5,869 nucleotides of DNA from Deltaproteobacteria bacterium (GTDB lineage: Bacteria > Myxococcota > Polyangia > Polyangiales > B10-G4), in assembly GCA_019312705.1 (NCBI GenBank), contig JAFDCW010000324.1:1-5869 (forward strand), in the 5' to 3' direction. The translations under genes were made by a program, and so were the position numbers. Numbering within the stretch: position 1 is the stretch's first letter; each line of letters opens with the position of its first letter. Shown here piece by piece: positions 1-5,203 of this stretch. The notes beneath the pieces are model-generated. The model had not been told where the DNA came from. It saw only the letters and a list, made by a program, of their open reading frames with translations, and searched no databases.

Positions 1-480
1 TTTGCTCTCACGACGTCGGCCTGCACCGGCGCGGACGCCATGGGGGGGGCGTGGACCGATCCCGACGCGACGACGCGCATGCCGGCTCACCTCGGCGGCG
101 GAATTCTCAACGTCGATGCGACCCTGATATTGGACGCCGACGTCGCGCCGGCGACCTTCGACCTGAACCTAAACCTCGAGACCGAGGGGCTGACCGATAG
201 CATCGTCGTCCAAGGAACCTACGTCGACAACGGCCCCGACCTCACTCTCACGGTCACCGGCTTCGCCATCGACCCGACCTCCGGAAATACGGCCGATGTC
301 GCCGAGGACGGATCACAGTGCGTCTACATGGAGGGGTTTGGCGGCGCCGGAGTCTGCTTCCCGGTGCCTCAGACCAAGGCCTACGCGCTCGCCGGCGACA
401 GCTTCGACATCACCATCGTGCAAGCGATCGCCGGCGCCGACGCGTCGCTGACCCAGCTGAATCTCAGCCGGTCCCTCTAG
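1..480 (+). CDS. Small predicted envelope protein, lipocalin-like beta pattern, 5' end missing
   Basis: The frame is open from base 1 to a TAG at 478-480, giving 159 visible residues, so the true start is probably just outside the window. The ATG at 40 is not a convincing start, since the frame runs through it and no ribosome binding site precedes it. The first visible residues, FALTTSAC, could be the end of a lipoprotein signal peptide with Cys8 as the lipidated residue, though Thr at -3 is unusual for a lipobox. The rest alternates polar and hydrophobic residues in predicted beta strands: GGAWTDPDA, GTYVDNGPDLTLTVTGF, then a Cys pair (SQCVYM and AGVCF) that could form a disulfide. The pattern resembles small lipocalin-like domains of secreted proteins, which bind hydrophobic ligands, but no signature motif proves this. 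The next gene starts 16 bp downstream on the same strand, so co-transcription is likely. The function is unknown. Confidence 0.8.
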   Translation, partial: FALTTSACTGADAMGGAWTDPDATTRMPAHLGGGILNVDATLILDADVAPATFDLNLNLETEGLTDSIVVQGTYVDNGPDLTLTVTGFAIDPTSGNTADVAEDGSQCVYMEGFGGAGVCFPVPQTKAYALAGDSFDITIVQAIAGADASLTQLNLSRSL

Positions 481-483
481 GCT

Positions 484-488
484 GGAGG
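484..488 (+). promoter_or_regulatory. Ribosome binding site of the PLP-enzyme gene
   Basis: GGAGG lies 8 bases before the ATG at 497, within the 16-bp gap after the preceding stop codon. It fixes the start of the downstream gene, whose first residues also form a proper Tat signal. No promoter is visible between the two genes, which supports read-through from upstream. Confidence 0.75.
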
Positions 489-496
489 CCAGGCAC

Positions 497-1858
497 ATGA
501 GTGTACATCGTCGTAGCTTTCTGAAATCCGTGGCCGCCGGGTCGGCCGCCTGCCTCGTCGGCTGCAGTACCGGAGACCCCGAGCCGCCTCGGCCGGACGG
601 CGCGCTGTGCGAGCCGCCCATCGCCTCCCCGCCCCCGGACCTCGATTACCCCGAAGCCGACTACTTCGCCCAGGTGTCCCGCGACCTCGACGCGGCGAGC
701 ATCGGTACTCCGGTCGTCTTCATCGACATGGACCGAGTCGATGCGAACATCGACGCCATCGTCCGCGAGACCCCGGACGATGGCTATCGCATCGTCGAGA
801 AATCCTTGCCCTCGCTGGACCTGCTTTCGTACGTCTCCGAGAGGAGCGGCAGCGACAAGTTCATGGTGCTGCACCTGCCCTTCCTGGCCCCGCTCCTCGA
901 CCGGCTGCCCAACGCCGAGGTGCTCATCGGCAAGTCGCACCTCACCAGCGCGGTGGCCGGCTTCTTCGACGGACTGCCCGCCGGCACCGATCTCGCCGCG
1001 ATCGCCCGCCGGGTGACCTTCCTCGCCGACACCCCGACGCGCCTCGACGAGCTGACGGCTCTCGCCGGAAGCCTCGGAGTCACGCTCAAGCTGGCCATCG
1101 AACTCGATGTCGGCCTCCGTCGAAGCGGTTTGAATGACCCGTCCGAGCTGGCGCCAATGCTGCGCGTCTTTCTCAGCTCGACCGTCGTCGAGTTCGCCGG
1201 CTTCTTAGGCTACGACGGGCACATCGCGTTCTCCCCGGGGGGCACCGTCGACGGGATGTACATGGCTTGGTCGGCCGCGACGGAGATCTATCAATCCTTC
1301 GTCGACATCTTCAATGGCCCGGAGTTTGAGGCGCTGGCCAGCCCGACCCTGGTATTCAACAGCGGTGGCTCATCGAGCTACCCGATGTATTCGGCCGGCG
1401 GCACCCCGGTCAACGATGTTGCGGCCGGTGGTGGTGTGCTTCGGCCGGGCAGCTACCCGGACCACGTCATCTCGGAGCTTCAGCCCGCAATCTTCATCGC
1501 TACGCCCGTCTTCCGGGTGTACCCGGAGCCTCGATTGCCGTTCTTCACGGCGGCTGGGAGCGCGGGGGCCTTCGAAGGGCGACAGGGCCTGACGATCGGC
1601 GGCGGCGGGTGGCCCGCGTACTTCACGCACCCCCCGGACATCCAGCCCGCGCCCCTCGTCTCGGATGCGACCGACCACTCGATGGTGCCCAATCAAGGTC
1701 TCGTCACGGCGCCGGCCGACACTCCGATCAATCCGGGGGACTGGATCTACTACCACCCGCGTCAAAGCGACGCGCTCTTTCAGTTCGAGAAGATCCTACT
1801 GGTTCGCGGGGGACGATTGCAGACCGAAACGATGGCCGCCTATCCGCGGCGCTATTGA
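497..1858 (+). CDS. Tat-exported lipoprotein, fold-type III PLP enzyme (alanine racemase N-terminal / D-serine dehydratase-like)
   Basis: This 453-residue protein begins with a twin-arginine signal (HRRSFLK, residues 4-10), a short hydrophobic stretch and a lipobox LVGC (Cys23), so it is predicted to be folded with its cofactor in the cytoplasm, exported by Tat and lipid-anchored. The mature part follows the D-threonine aldolase / D-serine dehydratase pattern: GTPVVFIDMDRVDANI (70-85), the candidate PLP lysine Lys102 in VEKSLPS, IELDVGLRRSGL (201-212), GYDGH (238-242), a glycine-rich phosphate-binding segment FNSGGSSSYP (287-296), LRPGSYPDH (315-323) and DH (393-394) in place of the usual EHG. 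Characterised relatives bind Zn or Mn through a C-terminal HxC or HxD after a proline. Here the aligned segment is PRQSD (421-425), so the His is Gln. The fold assignment is strong. The reaction (racemase, aldolase or dehydratase on a D- or beta-hydroxy amino acid) is unknown, and loss of classical activity is possible. Confidence 0.92.
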   Translation: MSVHRRSFLKSVAAGSAACLVGCSTGDPEPPRPDGALCEPPIASPPPDLDYPEADYFAQVSRDLDAASIGTPVVFIDMDRVDANIDAIVRETPDDGYRIVEKSLPSLDLLSYVSERSGSDKFMVLHLPFLAPLLDRLPNAEVLIGKSHLTSAVAGFFDGLPAGTDLAAIARRVTFLADTPTRLDELTALAGSLGVTLKLAIELDVGLRRSGLNDPSELAPMLRVFLSSTVVEFAGFLGYDGHIAFSPGGTVDGMYMAWSAATEIYQSFVDIFNGPEFEALASPTLVFNSGGSSSYPMYSAGGTPVNDVAAGGGVLRPGSYPDHVISELQPAIFIATPVFRVYPEPRLPFFTAAGSAGAFEGRQGLTIGGGGWPAYFTHPPDIQPAPLVSDATDHSMVPNQGLVTAPADTPINPGDWIYYHPRQSDALFQFEKILLVRGGRLQTETMAAYPRRY

Positions 1859-1877
1859 GCCGCCAGCCTCAACGCGC

Positions 1878-3098
1878 TCAGTCGGCTTCGCAGACGTAGC
1901 CGTAGTCGGGGAAACCGTAGAGCGCGTCGCGCCAGCCGCCGGCGCTGACGAGCAGCCCCAAGTCGAAGTCATCTCCGTCGTCAAATGTCGGCCGGCCTGT
2001 TTCCCAATCGGTGCAGGTCATGGACTGGATTCGCGAGCCGTCGAGCCACTCCCAGTTGCCGCCCGCGGCGTGCCGGCCGCCGACCCACACAGTCTGTCCG
2101 GACGCCTCGCGTTGCACCCAATTGGGTTCGGCCGTGCCGCAGCCATCGAGGATGGCGAGGTCGTAGTTGGGCTGGGCTCGGCAGGCCGCCCGAGCGTCAT
2201 CCCAGGTCACCGTCGCGACGCAGAAGAAGTAGGTGTGCCCTGCGTGCGTCTGCACCGGGCAGGGGCAGGCCCCGCCCTCGTCCCGAGATCCGTCGCAGTC
2301 ATTGTCGGCGCCGTCGCACCGCTCGGTGGCGCCGGGATGGATATCTCGGTCGCCGTCGTCACAGTCGACGTCGCGCGTATAGCCGTCGCCATCCCCATCG
2401 ACCCCGGTGTCCACGCCGGTGTCTAGGCCGGTGTCTAGGCCGGTGTCCGTAGGCATGCTCGAGTCGACCCGGGAGTCCGCCACGCCGACGTCGGCGTCTC
2501 CTGGGCAGCCGACCCCCGCCACGCACTCGCCGGGGCACATCGAATCGTCTATTTGCACCGAACAAGCCCCGGCGATGCACTCGTAGGCGGCGCAGGGGTA
2601 GGGTGGCGCAGGGCAGTCGCGAGTGTTCGTGCACCGGGGTGAGCCCGAGTCCATGCCCGCGTCGGCCGCCGCGCATTGCCCGTCACGGCATTGATCGGCG
2701 GTGCACCAGGGCGTGCCGGTCTCCGCCTCGAGGACGAGCTCGATCGTCTCCCCGTCGTCGAGGGGCAGCTGCAAGTTGACGCAGGTCGACGCGACCGGCG
2801 TGCAACTTGCGTCGAGGGCGACGGCCTCGAACCCGTAGAGGCCCGGCGCCAAGACCGGCACCGTCGCCGTGTTGGCGGATACGTGCTCGTCATAGAGGAG
2901 CCGATCCCCGGCACAACCATCGGCCCGGACCCGAGCCACGACGCGCGCGATGCGCCCGGATTCGACGTCCGAGGCGGAGTTGATCATCCAGGTCAGACCC
3001 CTCGGTTGCTCGCAAGCGAGGGCGAGCAGACAAGGGAGGAGCAGGGGCAGCAAGCGAAGCACGAGTTTCAGGATATCAGCGGCGAGTGCAGGGCGCAC
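1878..3098 (-). CDS. Lipoprotein with Cys-rich region, MopE-like Asp-rich segment and C-type-lectin-like domain
   Basis: The 406-residue product starts with a signal peptide ending LLALAC, with Cys29 the probable lipidated residue. Residues 35-125 look like a small beta domain. Residues 132-198 are Cys-rich with the spacing common in myxobacterial surface proteins. An acidic repeat linker (218-233) leads into a MopE-type putative metal-binding segment (about 234-276), with key parts DGDGDGY, DCDDGD and CDGADNDCDG. Residues 280-406 match a C-type-lectin-like domain: FFC (291-293), WDDARAAC (299-306), WVGG (338-341), WEWLDGS (349-355), WRD (389-391) and VCE (402-404). The likely role is surface binding of Ca2+, metal or carbohydrate. 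The start is a GTG at 3098 without a clear ribosome binding site; a GTG at 3062 would leave a 17-residue signal peptide and is an alternative. The gene converges with the PLP-enzyme gene, and 65 bp separate it from the upstream hydrolase gene. Confidence 0.92.
   Translation of the reverse strand: MRPALAADILKLVLRLLPLLLPCLLALACEQPRGLTWMINSASDVESGRIARVVARVRADGCAGDRLLYDEHVSANTATVPVLAPGLYGFEAVALDASCTPVASTCVNLQLPLDDGETIELVLEAETGTPWCTADQCRDGQCAAADAGMDSGSPRCTNTRDCPAPPYPCAAYECIAGACSVQIDDSMCPGECVAGVGCPGDADVGVADSRVDSSMPTDTGLDTGLDTGVDTGVDGDGDGYTRDVDCDDGDRDIHPGATERCDGADNDCDGSRDEGGACPCPVQTHAGHTYFFCVATVTWDDARAACRAQPNYDLAILDGCGTAEPNWVQREASGQTVWVGGRHAAGGNWEWLDGSRIQSMTCTDWETGRPTFDDGDDFDLGLLVSAGGWRDALYGFPDYGYVCEAD
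2400..2447 (-). repeat. Four tandem 12-bp units encoding Asp-Thr-Gly-Leu/Val
   Basis: Four consecutive in-frame 12-bp units encode DTGL, DTGL, DTGV, DTGV (residues 218-233 of the lipoprotein). Two units are identical (GACACCGGCCTA) and the other two differ at a few bases. The repeat forms an acidic flexible linker directly before the DGDGDGY segment. Such exact short units can gain or lose copies by slippage without shifting the frame. Confidence 0.9.
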
Positions 3099-3163
3099 GT
3101 CTCGGGGGGAACGTTTGATGCGTATTGCACGGCGCCATACGAAGCGACTCGTTGCTCGGGCGC

Positions 3164-4216
3164 TCAGAGGTGCATGCGCTGAGTTATCATCTCGGTAGTG
3201 ATCTGCACCCCTGGGGAGGCCGTCGAGGTCTCACGGATGGCGCGCGCGACGACCTCGGACCCCGGCCCGAGTACGGTGAAATGGTCGGCGTCGGGCACGA
3301 TCAAGAACTCGACCGGGGCCGACCGACGGGTTCGCCGCATGTCTCGATAGTCCGCGACCCACGCGACGTCGGCACCTTCGATCACGAAGGTCGGCGTTCG
3401 GATCTGACTCAGAAAATGGATCGGAGCTCGGGCTCGACGTTCGGGGCCACGGGTGCTTTCCGGCAGGCAACCGTCCTCTCCGTAGTACCCTGGGTCCGCG
3501 CCGGCGCCGAAAGCGAACACTGCACGAAAGCGCGCGGTGCTTGCCGCGGTCAGCAGGGCCAAGGTGCCCCCCGTACTGTGGCCGCCGAGGTAGATTCGTT
3601 CGGGGTCGACGTCGGGTCTGCCCCGCAGATACTCACCAGCCGCGATGATGTCGTCGACCTCTCCGAGGAAACACTCGCTCTGTCCCGGGTTGTCGTTGGT
3701 GCCGCGCAGCGAGGGCAGCATCAACACCATGCCCGGCGCGCGGAAGGCCGACGCCGATTGGTTGTTCTCGCGCGGGCTCAAGGCCCACGCCGAGGAGCCG
3801 ATGCTCCAATCGAACCCACCGTGAATCCACACCATCGCGGGCTTTGGCTCCCCCCCCGTCGGCGGCGTGACGTAGGCGGCGTTTGTGCCGAGGGGCGCGG
3901 GGTAGCGTTCGAGGCGGAAGAGCCGGGGCGGGGGCGTCGGCGCGGGCCCGCTGGTCATGTCACGCCGGAAGCGAGTCGTCAGCTTCGACCTCAGCTTCGC
4001 CAAGGGGAAGCCCTGGTCCTGAGGCGGCGTGTACTGTGCTGGGGTGCCCGCTGGCTCGTCGGGGCTCGGCGCACCGGCCGCCGTATTGGCTGGTGAACGC
4101 TCGAGTCTCCGGGGCGATTGGGCCACCGCCGCCGTGACCGCGACGACGGCGAGTAGGCTGAGGGCCGTCGAGGCCAATGCGATACGAGCGGGCCGGTTGG
4201 GTGCAGCGTGCCTCAC
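3164..4216 (-). CDS. Exported alpha/beta hydrolase (S9 / dienelactone-hydrolase-like)
   Basis: This 350-residue protein has a basic N-terminus, a hydrophobic stretch (11-32) and an AVA signal-peptidase I site near residue 32, so it is predicted to be periplasmic or secreted. A Pro/Ala-rich linker (about 40-70) leads to the catalytic domain. The oxyanion motif is IHGG (131-134). PSLRGTND (168-175) and VDPERIYLGGHSTGG (203-217) are typical of prolyl-oligopeptidase-type and dienelactone-hydrolase-type enzymes. The nucleophile is Ser214 in GHSTGG, the acid probably Asp283 in EGAD and the base His312 in DADH. Cys182 and Cys250 could form a disulfide in the exported protein. The substrate (ester or peptide) cannot be read from sequence. 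The start is a GTG at 4216 with no ribosome binding site and a possible promoter ending 7 bases before it. The preceding toxin gene ends 69 bp upstream, so this gene may also receive read-through from the toxin-antitoxin operon. Confidence 0.92.
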   Translation of the reverse strand: MRHAAPNRPARIALASTALSLLAVVAVTAAVAQSPRRLERSPANTAAGAPSPDEPAGTPAQYTPPQDQGFPLAKLRSKLTTRFRRDMTSGPAPTPPPRLFRLERYPAPLGTNAAYVTPPTGGEPKPAMVWIHGGFDWSIGSSAWALSPRENNQSASAFRAPGMVLMLPSLRGTNDNPGQSECFLGEVDDIIAAGEYLRGRPDVDPERIYLGGHSTGGTLALLTAASTARFRAVFAFGAGADPGYYGEDGCLPESTRGPERRARAPIHFLSQIRTPTFVIEGADVAWVADYRDMRRTRRSAPVEFLIVPDADHFTVLGPGSEVVARAIRETSTASPGVQITTEMITQRMHL

Positions 4217-4223
4217 GGCGAAT

Positions 4224-4252
4224 ACTGTACAGCGTCTGCGGCGGATCGTCAG
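4224..4252 (-). promoter_or_regulatory. Possible promoter of the hydrolase gene
   Basis: On the minus strand, CTGACG (4247-4252) and TACAGT (4224-4229) are separated by 17 bases, each matching 4 of 6 positions of the sigma-70 consensus. The -10 ends only 7 bases before the GTG at 4216, so transcription would begin at or next to the start codon. The 8-bp palindrome CTGTACAG (4225-4232) overlaps the -10 and could be a regulator site. The call is weak because such matches arise by chance. Confidence 0.3.
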
Positions 4253-4285
4253 AGGGCGGGGCCTCGCGGTCCATCGCGTGACGCC

Positions 4286-4816
4286 CTAGCCCTCCAGCGC
4301 CTTCGCCAGGGTGCGTATGTCGAGGAACATCGGTGTCGGGCCTCCGTGGAGCCGTCCTCGGCGAATTCCTTCGAGGGCCATGAACCCGAGCTTGTCGTAG
4401 AACGCGGCTGCGTCCGGCTTTGCGTCGGTCACCACGCCTACGCAGCCGAGGGTGTCGCGCTGCGCCAACGCCAGTTCGAGCACATGGCGCAGGAGCCGGT
4501 AACCCACTCCGCTTCCTTGGGACGATTGAGCCACCCCGAGGCGAGCGAGGCGCAGGATAGGGAGCGGATAGGCGGGTAGCCGCTGCCGGAGGTTCTTGCT
4601 GGGCAGCGCCTGCTTTTCGATACTGCCTACGGCGACCGTCGCGAACCCTACGATCTCTGCGTCTTCGACAGCTACATACGTGACCGAGAGCCTGAGCTTG
4701 AACTGGTTTTGTCCCGCGTAGTGTTGGAAGAAGCGGTCGAGGGGCGGCTCTCCGCAGGAGAAACCAGAGCGATCGTCGGCGGGGACGAGGGGCCGGATCT
4801 CAATCGTCCGCGTCAT
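4286..4816 (-). CDS. GNAT-family acetyltransferase toxin of a type II toxin-antitoxin module (TacT/AtaT-like)
   Basis: The 176-residue protein matches the GNAT toxin family. Toxins of this type transfer the acetyl group of acetyl-CoA to the amino group of aminoacyl-tRNA and so stop translation; that activity is inferred for this one. It has the N-terminal hallmark FSCGEPPLDRFF (19-30), a YVAVEDAEIVGFATV strand pair (47-61), the acetyl-CoA pyrophosphate loop in RLGVAQSSQGSGVGYRLL (92-109) and AAAFYDKLGF (136-145). Tyr140 sits where the catalytic tyrosine of TacT-type toxins lies. The length is normal for the family and no key residue is missing, so it looks intact. The ATG at 4816 lies inside the antitoxin gene (17-bp overlap) with GGGAG 7 bases upstream. 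Expression should depend on the antitoxin promoter and be translationally coupled. The acceptor tRNA cannot be predicted. Confidence 0.93.
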   Translation of the reverse strand: MTRTIEIRPLVPADDRSGFSCGEPPLDRFFQHYAGQNQFKLRLSVTYVAVEDAEIVGFATVAVGSIEKQALPSKNLRQRLPAYPLPILRLARLGVAQSSQGSGVGYRLLRHVLELALAQRDTLGCVGVVTDAKPDAAAFYDKLGFMALEGIRRGRLHGGPTPMFLDIRTLAKALEG

Positions 4817-5078
4817 GCATCAGCTCCCGGAGTGCCGGCGTCGGGGCACGCGGCGCTTCGAGGTGCGTGGCGAGACGCTCGAAGGCGTCGTCTTCGAGGA
4901 CGATCCGGGCCGGGATGAACGCCTCGTCCGGAAGCTCCCGGCGTGACTCCATGAAGAGCAGCAGCGCCTGCTCCACGACGAAGTTCTTCTTGAGCCCGAG
5001 CTCTTCGGTGAAGCGATCGAGCTTCTCCTTGGTCGTGGTCGAGATGGTGGCGGAGACCTGCGCGTTGCTGCTGCTCAT
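4800..5078 (-). CDS. Ribbon-helix-helix antitoxin with DUF1778-like C-terminus
   Basis: This 92-residue protein is the predicted antitoxin partner of the overlapping GNAT gene. The N-terminal part is a ribbon-helix-helix DNA-binding fold: strand QVSATIS (7-13), helix TTKEKLDRFTEELG (15-28) and helix KNFVVEQALLLFMES (31-45). The C-terminal part (about 56-88), with IVLEDDAFERLATHLEAP and PTPALRELM, resembles the segment by which DUF1778 antitoxins wrap around and neutralise GNAT toxins. The start at 5078 is chosen because GAGG lies 5 bases upstream and the RHH strand begins right after it. The frame stays open much further upstream, but that would overlap the neighbouring gene and add low-complexity Arg-rich sequence. 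The protein probably represses its own promoter, alone and more strongly with toxin. Confidence 0.92.
   Translation of the reverse strand: MSSSNAQVSATISTTTKEKLDRFTEELGLKKNFVVEQALLLFMESRRELPDEAFIPARIVLEDDAFERLATHLEAPRAPTPALRELMHDADD
4824..4828 (-). promoter_or_regulatory. Ribosome binding site of the toxin gene, inside the antitoxin gene
   Basis: GGGAG on the minus strand lies 7 bases before the toxin ATG at 4816, entirely within antitoxin coding sequence. This supports the chosen toxin start and coupled translation of the pair. Confidence 0.7.
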
Positions 5079-5083
5079 GGCGT

Positions 5084-5087
5084 CCTC
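5084..5087 (-). promoter_or_regulatory. Ribosome binding site of the antitoxin gene
   Basis: GAGG on the minus strand lies 5 bases before the ATG at 5078. It decides this start over the much longer open frame running to about 5495. Confidence 0.6.
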
Positions 5088-5106
5088 GGGGATGATCGAA
5101 ATCGGT

Positions 5107-5131
5107 GCATGGGAAACCATGCTGTGCCATG
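5107..5131. promoter_or_regulatory. Predicted operator of the toxin-antitoxin operon
   Basis: A perfect inverted repeat, GCATGG-N4-CCATGC, lies at 5107-5122 and a further CCATG at 5127-5131. The CATG cores fall at 5108, 5118 and 5128, exactly 10 bp apart, so they face the same side of the helix. The block covers the predicted transcription start and early leader of the antitoxin mRNA, where bound RHH dimers would block transcription. RHH regulators commonly bind such short tandem palindromic sites as arrays of dimers. Binding by this antitoxin is inferred. Confidence 0.6.
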
Positions 5132-5134
5132 TAA

Positions 5135-5163
5135 AAACTAGCTCACGGTGTTGGGTGTGGCAA
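5135..5163 (-). promoter_or_regulatory. Predicted sigma-70-type promoter of the toxin-antitoxin operon
   Basis: On the minus strand, TTGCCA (5158-5163, 5 of 6 consensus matches) and TAGTTT (5135-5140, 3 of 6) are separated by exactly 17 bases. Transcription would start near 5128, about 50 bases before the antitoxin ATG. The adjacent A/T run (5132-5140) stands out in otherwise GC-rich DNA. A palindrome GGCATGCC (5164-5171) abuts the -35 on its upstream side. Confidence 0.5.
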
Positions 5164-5203
5164 GGCATGCCTGGACGCTTTGTCGTGGTGGGTGCCGCGA
5201 GCC

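Noticed and set aside
1846..1863. Possible terminator GCGGC-N8-GCCGC at the end of the PLP-enzyme gene
   Set aside because: The stem is only 5 bp and partly inside the coding sequence, with no T-run on either strand, so it is not a credible intrinsic terminator.
1665..2426. Plus-strand open frame (253 residues) across the convergent junction
   Set aside because: It overlaps the end of the PLP-enzyme gene in another frame and runs antisense to the lectin-like lipoprotein. It has no motif and no ribosome binding site.
3099..3163. Intergenic gap before the lectin-like lipoprotein gene, examined for a promoter or terminator
   Set aside because: No -35/-10 pair with sensible spacing and no stable hairpin with a T-run was found. 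The gene may be read through from the hydrolase gene.
3125..4096. Long plus-strand open frame (323 residues)
   Set aside because: It lies opposite the alpha/beta hydrolase, whose catalytic motifs are clear. Its translation is Arg/Gly-rich with no domain, typical of an antisense shadow in GC-rich DNA.
5164..5171. GGCATGCC palindrome upstream of the -35 as an additional operator
   Set aside because: It shares the CATG core but is out of phase with the 10-bp series, and an 8-bp palindrome alone is not strong evidence in GC-rich DNA.
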